64,000 bases of DNA, from positions 620,001 to 684,000 of the forward strand of contig NZ_BNEB01000001.1 in assembly GCF_016860545.1 (NCBI RefSeq), in the 5' to 3' direction. The translations under genes and the position numbers were made by a program. Numbering within the stretch: position 1 is the stretch's first letter; each line of letters starts with the position of its first letter. This document shows positions 8,181 through 22,678 of the stretch, one piece after another. A model generated the notes under the pieces. That model ran no database searches, was not told the DNA's origin, and saw only the letters and a list, made by a program, of their open reading frames with translations. Source of the DNA: Streptomyces asoensis. GTDB taxonomy: Bacteria > Actinomycetota > Actinomycetes > Streptomycetales > Streptomycetaceae.

Positions 8181-8837
8181 ATGCAGGCCGAACTAGAGGA
8201 CCGGTTCCAGGAGTTCGTCAGAGCCCGGTGGTCACGGCTCGTGCGGACCGCGTATCTGCTGACGGGGGACGTCCACCACGCGGAGGACCTGACGCAGACC
8301 GCGCTGGCCAAGGCGTACCGGTCGTGGCGGCGGATATCGCGCAGCGACAACCCCGAGGCGTACGTGCGGCGGATGCTGGTGACGTGCAACAGCGACCGGT
8401 TCCGCAAGCGGCGGGTCACCGAGGCGCTGACCGCGGCGCCGCCGGAGCGGGCCGGACGCGACGAGGGTGCCGGGCGGGTGGAGGAGCGCGGCTCCCTGCT
8501 GGCCGGGCTGGCCGCGCTGCCGCCGAGACAGCGGGCGGTGGTCGTCCTGCGCTACTGGGAGGACCTGTCCGAGGCGGAGGTGGCCGAGGTGCTGGGCTGC
8601 TCCCCCGGCACGGTGAAGAGCCAGGCGTCGAAGGGGCTCGCGAAGCTGCGCGCCTGCCCGGGCCTGACCGCCGGCCGCGACACCGGCGACGGACGAACCC
8701 GGGAACAGGAGGCGGCGCCCGCCCCGGAACCGGGAGCGACATCCGCCTCCGGTCCCGAGCGGGGGCGGGAGCAGGAGCGGGAACAGGGCGCGGGCCCGGT
8801 GCGGGTCCGGGATCAGGTGCGGGGAGGCAGCAGGTGA
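8181..8837 (+). CDS. SigE-family RNA polymerase sigma factor (ECF)
   Basis: 218 aa. Region sigma-2 (about residues 8-75) has the SigE-family signature RTAYLLTGDVHHAEDLTQTA; region sigma-4 (about 105-155) has LPPRQRAVVVLRYWEDL and the helix-turn-helix LGCSPGTVKSQASKGLAKLR. The C-terminal ~55 residues are a low-complexity Glu/Arg/Gly tail with no known role. The ATG at 8181 has GAGGAGGG seven bases upstream. The next gene overlaps its stop as GTGA and encodes a single-TM protein that probably acts as its anti-sigma partner or sensor. It would redirect RNA polymerase to a small, as yet unknown regulon. Confidence 0.9.
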   Translation: MQAELEDRFQEFVRARWSRLVRTAYLLTGDVHHAEDLTQTALAKAYRSWRRISRSDNPEAYVRRMLVTCNSDRFRKRRVTEALTAAPPERAGRDEGAGRVEERGSLLAGLAALPPRQRAVVVLRYWEDLSEAEVAEVLGCSPGTVKSQASKGLAKLRACPGLTAGRDTGDGRTREQEAAPAPEPGATSASGPERGREQEREQGAGPVRVRDQVRGGSR

Positions 8838-9799
8838 ACGGTTCGGGAGAGCGGGCGGACCGGGAGGACTTCGGGTTCGAGGAGCGGATGCGTGAACTGC
8901 TCGCCGAGGACGCGTACGCCGTCAGGCCCTCGCCGGCGCCCTATCCGGCGATCCGGCGGCGCGGACTGGCCGAGCGGCGGCGGCGCGCGGCGGTCGCCGG
9001 GGCGGCGCTGATGACGCTCGCCGCGGTGCCGGTGGGGGCGTACGCCGTGTCCGGGGGAGGCGGGGGGCGGGCCGACACGGCGGTGCCGAGACCGTCGGTG
9101 AGCACCCCGCACGGCCCCACCGGGAGCACCGGCCCGAGCGGCGGGGGCCCGTCGGCCTCGGCGGCGCCGGCGTCACCGGGCGGGCCCGCGCGGCCCGCCA
9201 CGGACGGGCAGTTGCTCGACGGGATCACCTTCGCCCGGGCGGCGGACGGCCTGGCGAAGTGTCTGGACGCCGAGGGCGGGCCGCCCGGGAGCGGCGCCGA
9301 CCTGGGCGAGGCCGGTGACTACCGGATCATCCTGGCGATCGGGAGCACCGGTGACTCCAACGCCCCCGGCGACGGCGTCTACATCGCCGCGGTGAAGGAG
9401 CGGCCCGCGGGCCGCTGGCTGGTCTGCTCCGTCAAGGACGGGGTCGCCTCGGGCATCAGCGCCGGCGCGATCGACGCCTCCGTGCCCGGCACGGGACCGG
9501 TCTCCGTCGACGCCAACAGCGGTGAGCTGTACCAGCAGTCGTACATCGACAAGGGCCACTGGAAGCTGCCGTTCCGGTGGGGGGTGTTCGGCACCGTCGA
9601 GGCGTCGGTGGCCGAGGTGACCGTCTCCTACGGCGACGGCAGTCCGGTGACCGCGACGCTGGACCACGGCTGGTTCGTCGCCGCCGGTCTGCTGGACCGG
9701 CAGGTCACGCTGGCTCCGCACGTCAAGGGCTACGACAAGGCCGGCAAGCAGGTATACGACTCCGACCAGGACCGGACGTACCAGCGCACCCTCCCCTGA
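8834..9799 (+). CDS. Single-TM protein co-encoded with the sigma factor (putative anti-sigma partner)
   Basis: 321 aa. A short N-terminal cytoplasmic part with FEERMRELLAEDAYAV is followed by a basic RRRRAAV stretch and one transmembrane helix (about residues 53-75). A Gly/Ser/Pro linker then leads to an extracytoplasmic domain of about 200 residues. Its GTG start overlaps the sigma stop (8834-8837). The topology (cytoplasmic head, one TM, outer domain) fits an anti-sigma or signal-receiving partner, but no ZAS zinc motif (HxxxCxxC) is present, so the mechanism is unproven. The outer domain has two Cys residues (LAKCLDAE, WLVCSVKD) that could form a disulfide. Confidence 0.75.
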   Translation: MNGSGERADREDFGFEERMRELLAEDAYAVRPSPAPYPAIRRRGLAERRRRAAVAGAALMTLAAVPVGAYAVSGGGGGRADTAVPRPSVSTPHGPTGSTGPSGGGPSASAAPASPGGPARPATDGQLLDGITFARAADGLAKCLDAEGGPPGSGADLGEAGDYRIILAIGSTGDSNAPGDGVYIAAVKERPAGRWLVCSVKDGVASGISAGAIDASVPGTGPVSVDANSGELYQQSYIDKGHWKLPFRWGVFGTVEASVAEVTVSYGDGSPVTATLDHGWFVAAGLLDRQVTLAPHVKGYDKAGKQVYDSDQDRTYQRTLP

Positions 9800-9841
9800 C
9801 CGGACGGAGCCGACCGGGCCCGCCGGGCGGGGGGCGTCAGG
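9795..9841. terminator. Shared hairpin over two convergent stops
   Basis: CCTGAC (9795-9800, containing the upstream TGA) pairs with GTCAGG (9836-9841, containing the TerB gene stop). The GC-rich inner part can fold further (CCCGC/GCGGG). A hairpin embracing both stop codons would serve both directions. Confidence 0.45.
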
Positions 9842-10532
9842 AGGGCGTGCGGGCCGCCACCAGCAGCCGGGTCACCTCGTCCGCGTGGATCGTCAGGGCC
9901 GCGCCGACCGTGGCGAGGACCTCGCGTTCGGCCGGGGTGTAGGGGCCGTCCGCGAGGGCGATCCGGGCCCCCTGGAGCAGGATCGATTCGCGGCCGACCG
10001 CCGCGAGGTGCGGGGCGAGCGGGTCGAGGGCCTCGTGGAGCTCTATGGCCAGGCCCGGACCGTACGCCTCGCCGTGGCTGCTGCCGGTGTCGGAGGCCAG
10101 GGCGGCGACGAGGGCGGCGAGCTGTTCCTCCGTGCAGTCGGCGAACCCTGCCGCGCGCACCGCACCGGCCGCCGTCTCCAGGGACGTACGGGCGCAGGTG
10201 CCGCCCGCGGACAGGACCGCGAGGGCGACGGTGTGCACGGCGTCCCTGAGCATCGCCGAGAAGCGGACGGTGGTCGGGTGGTCGAGGACGTCGGTGCCGT
10301 AGTGGCGGTGGCAGGCCGCGCACTCGACGACCGGGCCGGTCTCACCGCGCGGCACGACCGGCAGGCCGAGGAGCGTGAAGCGGCGGCGGCCGGTCAGCCG
10401 CTGGAAGTTGCGGTCGCCCCCGCAGCCCGGGCAGAAGAACTCGCCGTCCCCCGCGGGCGTCCACGAGGTGCGGGTGCCCAGGATGCGGGCAAGCCCGGTG
10501 GCACGGCCGTCTCGTCCCCGTTCTGGCAGCAC
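9837..10532 (-). CDS. TerB-like protein with N-terminal zinc ribbon
   Basis: 231 aa. The N-terminal ~75 residues carry two CxxC-type pairs (FFCPGCGGDR and ECAACHRHYG), a zinc ribbon. The C-terminal ~130 residues resemble the TerB tellurite-resistance fold (YTPAEREVLATVGAALTI near the end). TerB proteins bind metal and associate with the membrane in stress-response complexes; no other ter genes are nearby. GTG 10532 was chosen over an upstream ATG (10595) because GGAGGT lies six bases before it and the sequence LPERGRDGRATGLARILGTR is the start familiar from Streptomyces homologues. It is monocistronic. Confidence 0.75.
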   Translation of the reverse strand: MLPERGRDGRATGLARILGTRTSWTPAGDGEFFCPGCGGDRNFQRLTGRRRFTLLGLPVVPRGETGPVVECAACHRHYGTDVLDHPTTVRFSAMLRDAVHTVALAVLSAGGTCARTSLETAAGAVRAAGFADCTEEQLAALVAALASDTGSSHGEAYGPGLAIELHEALDPLAPHLAAVGRESILLQGARIALADGPYTPAEREVLATVGAALTIHADEVTRLLVAARTPS

Positions 10533-10663
10533 GTCGCACCTCCGTAACCCCGCGGCAACATCGCCGCGCGCCTCCGTGATGTTAGCCACATCCATGAGGT
10601 GTAGTCAGCACCCAGGACGAGACCTTCCCGTGACCTGCACACCAGGGTGGCCGAGAAACGACG

Positions 10664-10697
10664 GGGCCCTGACCGCCGGAGGAGACGGTCAGGGCCC
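10664..10697 (-). terminator. leuA transcription terminator
   Basis: A perfect 12-bp stem, GGGCCCTGACCG (10664-10675) with CGGTCAGGGCCC (10686-10697), loop of 10 bases. It lies 20 bases after the leuA stop and, read in the leuA direction, is followed by CGTCGTTTCTC. Confidence 0.8.
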
Positions 10698-10717
10698 GAA
10701 GTTCCCGGTCAGGGGGG

Positions 10718-12754
<2,037 letters not shown>

Positions 12755-12805
12755 TCATGGTTGCGGGTGGTGACATCGGCGTCACGCGGTGCAAGGGTGC
12801 CGGGC

Positions 12806-13876
12806 ATGACGACTCACGGGGGCTTCCGGCCCGTCTTCTGCACCGTCGTTCCACCGCACGTCCTCGACCGTCTCGCGCGGAGCGAGGACCCCGCCCTGTC
12901 CGGTCCGGCCCGGCGCACCATCCTGCGCGACAGCGAGCTGCGCGCACTGCGCCAGGTGAACACCGAGTACGGCCTCCTCTCGGCCCCGGCGGCCAAGGCG
13001 CCGTCGGACCAGCCGCTGCGCACCCTCTACGACGCCGGGCACGGTACGTCCCTGCCCGGCACCAAGGTCCGCGCCGAGGGCCAGGAACCCGGCCAGGACG
13101 CCACCGTCAACCGCGCCTACGCGGGGCTCGGCGCCACCTTCGACCTCTACCTCAAGGCCTACCGGCGTCACTCGATCGACGACGACGGTCTGCCCCTGGA
13201 CGCCACCGTCCACTACGACGAGGGCTACAACAACGCCTTCTGGAACGGCGAGCAGATGGTGTTCGGGGACGGCGACGGCGAGATCTTCGTCGACTTCACC
13301 AACTCCATCGACGTCATCGGGCACGAACTCACCCACGGCGTCACGCAGTACACGGCCAACCTGACGTACAACGGCCAGCCCGGGGCCCTCAACGAGTCGA
13401 TGTCCGACGTCTTCGGCTCGCTCATCAAGCAGTACTCCCTCGGCCAGACCGCCGCCGAGGCCGACTGGCTGATCGGCGCGGGCCTGCTCGCCCCCGGCGT
13501 CACCGGCACCGCCCTGCGCTCCATGAAGGCGCCGGGCACCGCGTACGACGACGACGTCCTCGGCAAGGACCCGCAGCCCGCGACGATGGACGAGTACGTC
13601 CGCACCGGCCGGGACAACGGCGGCGTCCACATCAACTCCGGTATCCCCAACCACGCGTTCTACCTCGCCGCCACCGCCCTCGGCGGCCACGCCTGGGAGA
13701 AGGCCGGCCAGATCTGGTACGACGTGCTGACCGGCGGCGAACTCGGCGAGCGGGCCTTCTTCTCCGACTTCGCGAAACTCACCGTGAAGGCCGCGCGCGA
13801 GCGCTTCGGCGACGGCGGGGAGGAGCTCCAGGCCGTGTCGAAGGCGTGGGAACAGGTGGGGGTGCGGATTCTCTGA
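12806..13876 (+). CDS. M4 family (protealysin-like) zinc metalloprotease
   Basis: 356 aa thermolysin-family endopeptidase. The N-terminal ~50 residues resemble the short protealysin propeptide (FCTVVPPHVLDRLA). The zinc motif HELTH is at residues 173-177; the third ligand Glu is in ALNESMSD, about 20 residues later. The transition-state His lies in NGGVHINSG. There is no signal peptide, so like protealysin it may be kept in the cytoplasm or exported by an unusual route. ATG 12806 was chosen; an upstream ATG at 12761 adds an unsupported extension. The next gene encodes an emfourin-like inhibitor 21 bases downstream, so protease and inhibitor are probably made together. Confidence 0.93.
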   Translation: MTTHGGFRPVFCTVVPPHVLDRLARSEDPALSGPARRTILRDSELRALRQVNTEYGLLSAPAAKAPSDQPLRTLYDAGHGTSLPGTKVRAEGQEPGQDATVNRAYAGLGATFDLYLKAYRRHSIDDDGLPLDATVHYDEGYNNAFWNGEQMVFGDGDGEIFVDFTNSIDVIGHELTHGVTQYTANLTYNGQPGALNESMSDVFGSLIKQYSLGQTAAEADWLIGAGLLAPGVTGTALRSMKAPGTAYDDDVLGKDPQPATMDEYVRTGRDNGGVHINSGIPNHAFYLAATALGGHAWEKAGQIWYDVLTGGELGERAFFSDFAKLTVKAARERFGDGGEELQAVSKAWEQVGVRIL

Positions 13877-13897
13877 GTCCGTAATAGACAGGGACCC

Positions 13898-14164
13898 ATG
13901 CGTATCCAGGTGAGTCGCACGGGCGGTTTCGCGGGCATCGAGCGCCGTGCCGAGGTCGACACCTCGGCACGGCCCGACGCGCACGAGTGGCAGGCCCTGG
14001 CCGAGCGGGCGGTCGCCGCCGGCTCGGCCGCGCCCCCGTCCGGCGTGCCGGACGGCTTCGGCTACGAGATCACCGTGGACGGCGAGACGGTGTACGCGGC
14101 CGACCCGGGCCTCACGCCGGAGCAACGGGAACTGGTCTCGCGGGTGCTGAAGGAGGGGGCCTGA
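13898..14164 (+). CDS. Emfourin-like protealysin inhibitor
   Basis: 88 aa. Small proteins of this type (emfourin, the M4 protease inhibitor family) bind the active site of protealysin-like proteases and are commonly encoded next to them. Visible features are the start MRIQVSRTGGFAGIERRAEVD, then a predicted helix (EWQALAERAVAA) and a C-terminal strand-helix DGFGYEITVDGE. It lacks a signal peptide, matching the protease. It lies in the same direction 21 bases after the protease stop. The assignment rests on size, the RTGGFAG-type start and context; a structure or inhibition assay would confirm. Confidence 0.8.
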   Translation: MRIQVSRTGGFAGIERRAEVDTSARPDAHEWQALAERAVAAGSAAPPSGVPDGFGYEITVDGETVYAADPGLTPEQRELVSRVLKEGA

Positions 14165-14209
14165 GCACGCACCCCCGCGCGGTGCGAACGGGCGGTTCAC
14201 GCCCGGGCG

Positions 14210-14246
14210 TTGACTTGCTTACCCATCGGTAAGGATGATCCGGCCC
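14210..14246 (+). promoter_or_regulatory. GH1 promoter with overlapping palindromic operator
   Basis: TTGACT (14210-14215) is followed 16 bases on by AGGATG (14232-14237), placing a start site close to the ATG at 14247 and suggesting a nearly leaderless mRNA. The perfect inverted repeat CTTACC-CATC-GGTAAG (14218-14233) fills the spacer between the two elements, where a bound repressor would block polymerase. The regulator is not identified. Confidence 0.55.
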
Positions 14247-15569
14247 ATGGCGAACGATCCGCGCGACGCAGCGCACCCGATCCCCCGGTTCCCGGACGGC
14301 TTCCTGTGGGGCGTGTCCACCTCCGCACACCAGATCGAGGGCGCGGTGGACGAGCGCGACCCTTCCGTGTGGGACACGTTCACCGCCGAGCCGGGACGGG
14401 TGAAGGACGGCTCCACGGCGGCGGTCGCCTGCGACCACTACCACCGCTACCCCCAGGACGTGGCGCTCCTGGCCGGCCTGGGCGTGGACGCCTACCGCTT
14501 CTCCGTCTCGTGGCCGCGGGTGAACTCGCCCGGCGGCATCGACTTCTACGACCGGCTCGTCGACGAGCTGTGCGCGGCCGGGGTCCGCCCGGTCCCCACC
14601 CTGTTCCACTGGGACCTGCCGGCCGGCCTCGACTGGCTGGAGCGGGACACGGCGTCCCGGTTCGCCGAGTACGTCTCCGTGGTCGCCGCCCGGCTCGGTG
14701 ACCGGGTACAGAAGTGGATCACCATCAACGAGCCGGCCGAGCACACCCTGCTGGGACACGCGCTCGGCACCCACGCCCCCGGCAAGCAGCTCCTGTTCGA
14801 TGCGCTCCCGGTCGCCCACCACCAGCTGCTGGGACACGGTCTCGCCGTCCAGGCGCTGCGCGCGGCCGGCGCCGCCGACATCGGCATCGCCAACTCGCAC
14901 GGCCCGACCTGGCCGGCCTCCCGGGAGCCCGCCGACCTGGAGGCGGCCGCCTTCTACGACGTCCTGCTCAACAGGCTGTTCGCGGAGCCGCTGCTGCTGG
15001 GCGAGTACCCGGAGGGGCTGGGCGAGCTGATGCCCGGTGACGTCGCCGGCGATCTGAAGGTGATCTGCGAGCCGCTCGACTTCTACGGCGTCAACTACTA
15101 CGCCCCGACGAAGGTGGGCGCCCCGCAGGGCACCGAGATCGAGTTCGGCGGCATCACCATGCCGGCCGAACTCCCCTTCTCCGTGCGGCAGATCGAGGAC
15201 GTCCCGGTGACGGACTTCGGCTGGCCGGTCGTCCCGGAGGGCCTCACGGAACTGCTCACCGCCTTCCGCGACCGCTACGGCGACCGGCTGCCCCCGGTCG
15301 TCATCACGGAGAACGGATGCAGCTACGAGGGCCTGGACGACCAGGAACGCATCGCCTACCTCGACGGCCATCTGCGGGCCCTGCACCGGGCCTGCGAGGC
15401 GGGCGTCGACGTGCGCGGGTACTTCGTGTGGTCGCTGCTGGACAACTTCGAGTGGGCGGAGGGCTACGCGCGCCGCTTCGGCCTGGTCCACGTGGACTTC
15501 GAGACCCAGGCCCGCACCCCGAAGGCGTCGTACGCCTGGCTGCGGGACGTCCTGCGGGCGCAGAGATGA
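14247..15569 (+). CDS. Glycoside hydrolase family 1 beta-glucosidase
   Basis: 440 aa (beta/alpha)8-barrel enzyme releasing glucose from beta-glucosides, with retention. The N-terminal signature PDGFLWGVSTSAHQIEGA is diagnostic. The acid/base Glu is in TINEP (E162) and the nucleophile Glu in VVITENGCSY. WSLLDNFEWAEGY near the C-terminus lines the sugar pocket. There is no signal peptide, so it acts in the cytosol on imported disaccharides. The start at 14247 (MANDPRD) is preferred to the ATG at 14235, which overlaps the promoter. The next gene, an MFS transporter, overlaps its stop as ATGA, which suggests that uptake and hydrolysis are coupled. Confidence 0.93.
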   Translation: MANDPRDAAHPIPRFPDGFLWGVSTSAHQIEGAVDERDPSVWDTFTAEPGRVKDGSTAAVACDHYHRYPQDVALLAGLGVDAYRFSVSWPRVNSPGGIDFYDRLVDELCAAGVRPVPTLFHWDLPAGLDWLERDTASRFAEYVSVVAARLGDRVQKWITINEPAEHTLLGHALGTHAPGKQLLFDALPVAHHQLLGHGLAVQALRAAGAADIGIANSHGPTWPASREPADLEAAAFYDVLLNRLFAEPLLLGEYPEGLGELMPGDVAGDLKVICEPLDFYGVNYYAPTKVGAPQGTEIEFGGITMPAELPFSVRQIEDVPVTDFGWPVVPEGLTELLTAFRDRYGDRLPPVVITENGCSYEGLDDQERIAYLDGHLRALHRACEAGVDVRGYFVWSLLDNFEWAEGYARRFGLVHVDFETQARTPKASYAWLRDVLRAQR

Positions 15570-16825
15570 CGACGGCGGACAGGGCCCCGGCGGCCGCCCT
15601 GGCCGAGCCCGTGGAGCGGGTGAGCCGGGGCTGGACGTCGGCCCTGTCCCTCGCCAACGGGGCGATCTGGGTGGGCTGGTACGGCCCCCTCCAGATCCTG
15701 CTGGCCTCCCAGGCCGAGGACTTCGCCCCCGGTTCGGGCATGTCCAAGGAGACGATGCTGGCCTGGGTGACGGGCGTGGGCGCAGTGGTGTCCCTGGCCG
15801 CCAACCCCCTCTTCGGCGCGCTGTCGGACCGCACGACGTCGGCGCGGGGCCGCCGTACGCCGTGGATCGTGGCGGGCACGGCGGGCGGCTCCCTGTCGCT
15901 CCTGCTGCTCGCGGGCGCGGACGGCGTGTGGACCATGGCGCTCGGCTGGTGCCTGGTCCAGCTGACCCTGAACGCCGCCTTCGCCGCGGTGACGGCCGCC
16001 GTGCCCGACCGGGTGCCCCGGCTCCAGCGCGGCTCGGTGGGGGGCTGGCTGGGCGCCGCGCAGATCCTGGGCGTGGTCGGCGGCACGGGCCTCGCGACGG
16101 CCGCCGGGGGCGTCGGGGCGGGGTACGTGGCGTGCGCGGTGTTCACGACGCTGGGCGTCCTGCCGTACGTGCTGCGGTACGAGGACCTGCGGCTGGCCGT
16201 GGCGGACCGGCCGGCCTGGTCCTGGCGGGGCTTCGCGGCCGGCTTCTGGCTGAGTCCGCGCCGCTATCCGGACCTGGCCTGGGCCTGGCTGACCCGCTTC
16301 CTGATGAACCTGAGCAACGCGCTGGTGCTGCTGTACCTCCTCTACTACCTGCGCGACCGGCTGCACCACTCCGACCCCGAGCAGGGCGTGCTGATCCTGA
16401 CGGCGGTCAACGGTCTGACGCTGCTGGCGACCGTGGTCGTCGGGGGCGCCTGGTCGGACCGGGTCGGGCGGCGCAAGCCGTTCGTGATCTGGTCGGGCGT
16501 CCTGATGGCGGTGGCGACGGCGGGCCTCGCGCTCTGGCAGACCTGGCCGGGCGCGGTCGTCGCGGCGGCGGTGCTGGGCGTGGGCTTCGGGGTCTTCACC
16601 TCCGTCGACTTCGCGCTGATGACGGACGTGCTGCCGAAGGCCGGTGACCGGGGCAAGGACCTGGGCGTGATCAACGTGGCCAACGCCCTGCCCCAGGTGG
16701 CGGCGCCCGTGCTGGCCGCCCCCGTCGTGACCTACCTGGGCGGCTACCGGGTGCTGTACCTGGTGGCGGCGGCGGTCGGCCTGGCGGGGGCGGTGCTGGT
16801 GGGCCGGATCAGGTCCGTGGACTGA
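15566..16825 (+). CDS. MFS transporter, probable sugar or glycoside importer
   Basis: 419 aa with about twelve hydrophobic helices. The family loop motif after TM2 is GALSDRTTSARGRRTPWI, and a second copy GAWSDRVGRRKPFVIWSG follows TM8, typical of the major facilitator superfamily and close to the GPH/sucrose-porter style (RTxxxxGRR). Its ATG at 15566 overlaps the beta-glucosidase stop, so the two are translated together. Cellobiose or a related beta-glucoside is the likely cargo, by inference from the partner enzyme. The 3' end is followed by a 59-bp convergent gap with a GC-rich tandem duplication. Confidence 0.88.
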   Translation: MTTADRAPAAALAEPVERVSRGWTSALSLANGAIWVGWYGPLQILLASQAEDFAPGSGMSKETMLAWVTGVGAVVSLAANPLFGALSDRTTSARGRRTPWIVAGTAGGSLSLLLLAGADGVWTMALGWCLVQLTLNAAFAAVTAAVPDRVPRLQRGSVGGWLGAAQILGVVGGTGLATAAGGVGAGYVACAVFTTLGVLPYVLRYEDLRLAVADRPAWSWRGFAAGFWLSPRRYPDLAWAWLTRFLMNLSNALVLLYLLYYLRDRLHHSDPEQGVLILTAVNGLTLLATVVVGGAWSDRVGRRKPFVIWSGVLMAVATAGLALWQTWPGAVVAAAVLGVGFGVFTSVDFALMTDVLPKAGDRGKDLGVINVANALPQVAAPVLAAPVVTYLGGYRVLYLVAAAVGLAGAVLVGRIRSVD

Positions 16826-16845
16826 CCTTCCGGACGTCGGCCCCG

Positions 16846-16884
16846 AGCATGTCCCGGAGTCCCGGGGCCCCGGAGTCCCGGGGC
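16846..16884. terminator. GC palindrome/duplication between convergent genes
   Basis: CCCGGAGTCCCGGGGC occurs twice in tandem here, creating the perfect palindrome CCGGGGCCCCGG. The region sits exactly between the convergent transporter and SDR genes and probably acts as a hairpin terminator for both. Confidence 0.45.
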
Positions 16885-17745
16885 CTACAGGGCGCCGGCC
16901 TCCCGGGCCGCCCAGGCGCTCGGGAACAGCGGGCGGTAGCCCAGCTCGCGGCGGATCCGCTCGGTCGAGACGACCGCGGACCACGGGTCGGGGTCCGTGC
17001 GGGTGTACAGCTCGGCGGGGACCTCGATTCCGTTGAGCCGGTGCAGGTCGACCGCCGTGACGGGGGCGTCGTCCGCGATGTTGTAGATCCGGCCGCCGAT
17101 CCCCGGGGCGTGCAGGAGACGCAGCAGCCCCTGGGCGACGTCCGCGTGGTGGCCCATGTGCAGCATCTGCCCCGCCGCCCAGTGCGCGGCCCACCGCAGG
17201 GACTGGGCGAGGTGCGGATCGCCCTCCCCGTAGACGAAGGGGAGGCGGCCGACGCACACGTCCAGGCCCTCCAGCGCGAGCAGTTCCCGCTCGGCGTGGG
17301 CCTTCGAATCGGTGTAGGCGCCCCACATGGCGCCGCCGGGCCGGCTCTCGTCCTCCTCGGTCAGCGGGCGGCCCCGCCCCAGGCCGTACACCAGCCCCGT
17401 GCTGACCTGCACGAAGCGCCGTACGCCGGAGGCGAGCGCGGCACGGCCCAGTTCGACGGCCGCGTCCCGGTTGACGGCCCACGCCTCCTCGTCCGGCACC
17501 CCCCGGAAGGAGGCCGCCACGTTCACCACGGCGTCCGCCCCGGCCACCGCCTTGCCCAGGGCCTCCGCGTCCCGCAGATCCCCGACCGCCACCTCGGCGC
17601 CCAGCTCCGCGAGGCGTTCCCCCCGGGCGGCGTCCCGCACCAGGACCCGCACCCTCTCTCCCGGCCTGGCCTGCGCCAGCAGCCTCGGCACGAAGCGCCG
17701 TCCCACCTGTCCCGTCGTCCCCGTCACCAGTGTCAGCATCGTCAC
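16885..17745 (-). CDS. NAD(P)-dependent epimerase/SDR family protein
   Basis: 286 aa Rossmann-fold protein of the extended short-chain dehydrogenase/epimerase type. The nucleotide-binding loop is VTGTTGQVG (GxxGxxG) at residues 7-15. The Asp after beta-3 (VGDLRD) and the catalytic YTDSK (YxxxK) are present, with VSTGLVYG supplying the Ser/Thr. It would oxidise/reduce or epimerise a sugar-like or alcohol substrate not identifiable here. The GTG at 17745 has AAGGA eight bases upstream; an ATG at 17739 with GGGAG is equally possible. It is divergent from an XRE regulator gene that probably controls it. Confidence 0.85.
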   Translation of the reverse strand: MTMLTLVTGTTGQVGRRFVPRLLAQARPGERVRVLVRDAARGERLAELGAEVAVGDLRDAEALGKAVAGADAVVNVAASFRGVPDEEAWAVNRDAAVELGRAALASGVRRFVQVSTGLVYGLGRGRPLTEEDESRPGGAMWGAYTDSKAHAERELLALEGLDVCVGRLPFVYGEGDPHLAQSLRWAAHWAAGQMLHMGHHADVAQGLLRLLHAPGIGGRIYNIADDAPVTAVDLHRLNGIEVPAELYTRTDPDPWSAVVSTERIRRELGYRPLFPSAWAAREAGAL

Positions 17746-17850
17746 TCCCGTGTTCCTTCGGTCCGGTGACCCCAGCCTGGGGCGCGGCGGCGGCCGCCGG
17801 GAGAGACCCGTCGATCGGGGGATCGGCAGTCCCTGGATAAGGCGGGCGCG
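17746..17850. promoter_or_regulatory. Divergent control region with CCCCAG-C-CTGGGG palindrome
   Basis: This 105-bp region separates the SDR gene from the XRE regulator. A 13-bp palindrome CCCCAGCCTGGGG (17770-17782) is the only symmetric element and could be the regulator's binding site. No clear -35/-10 pair was seen. Confidence 0.35.
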
Positions 17851-18749
17851 ATGGCGCAGCCTGGAGGGGTGGCAACGAACCGAGCCGAACTCGCCGACTT
17901 CCTGCGCCGCGGCCGCGCCCGCCTCACTCCGCCGGACGTGGGACTCACCGCGGGGGCCAGGCGCCGTACCCCCGGGCTGCGCCGCGAGGAGGTGGCGCAG
18001 CTGGCGGGCATGTCGGCCGACTACTACACGCGCCTGGAACAGTGCCGGGGCCCGCGTCCGTCACGTCAGATGCTGACGGCGCTGGCCCGCGCGCTGCGCC
18101 TCACCGACGACGAACGCGACCACCTGTTCCATCTGACCGGCGAGGAGCCGCCGCGCCGCGAGACGGCGTCGGCCCACGTCCCGCCCGGCCTGATGCTGAT
18201 CCTGGACCGGCTGCACGACACGCCCGCGCAGGTCGTGACCGACTGCGGTGAGGTCCTGGCCCAGAACGCGATGGCGCGGGCGCTGACCGGCGACGTGATG
18301 TCACGCCCCCGGCGCGAACGCAACCTGGTCCGGCTGCACTTCCTGGACCCGGCGGCGCGCGCCCTGTTCCCCGAGGAGGACCGGCCGCATCTCGCCCGCG
18401 CCCATGTGGCGAGTCTGCGCGCGGTGGCCGCGGCCCGCCCCGACGACCCGGAGCCGGCCGCGCTGGTGGCCGGACTGCGCGCCGGCAGCGAGGAGTTCGC
18501 CCGCCTGTGGGACGAACACGAGGTGTCCGTCCGGCACAAGGCGACGAAGCGCTTCCAGCACCCCCTGGTGGGCCTGCTGGACCTGGACTGCGAGGTCATG
18601 CTCAGCCACGACCACCATCAGCTGCTGATCATCCACACGGCCCGCCCCGGCACGGACTCCCACGAGCGGCTCGAGCTGCTGCGGGTGCTCGGCGTGCAGG
18701 ACATGACCCCGCACGACGCGAGCACCCGGCGGGCGGTCCGGCGGGCGGT

Positions 18750-18753
<4 letters not shown>
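17851..18753 (+). CDS. XRE-family transcriptional regulator (MmyB-type)
   Basis: 300 aa. The N-terminal helix-turn-helix (about residues 30-85) contains TPGLRREEVAQLAGMSADYYTRLE, the characteristic start of the large Streptomyces group with a C-terminal MmyB-like ligand domain. That domain, about residues 110-290, has a PAS-like fold (LDRLHDTPAQVVTDCGEVLA, LLDLDCEVMLS) and is thought to bind small molecules. Regulators of this type typically sit divergent to the dehydrogenase gene they repress, exactly the arrangement seen here. ATG 17851 was chosen; GTG 17869 is possible. Its TAG overlaps the era stop as CTAG. Confidence 0.88.
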
Positions 18754-22542
<3,789 letters not shown>

Positions 22543-22678
22543 GGGTGCGGACCCCCGGCGTACGGCGGACGGGCCCGGGCGGTCGGGCCCGGCGGGGCGG
22601 GCAGCGGCGGCTGGGTGGACGGGCGGGTGCGGACCTGTGGGGCGGGCGCCCGGCCACCGGTGGACCTGGTGCGTACGC

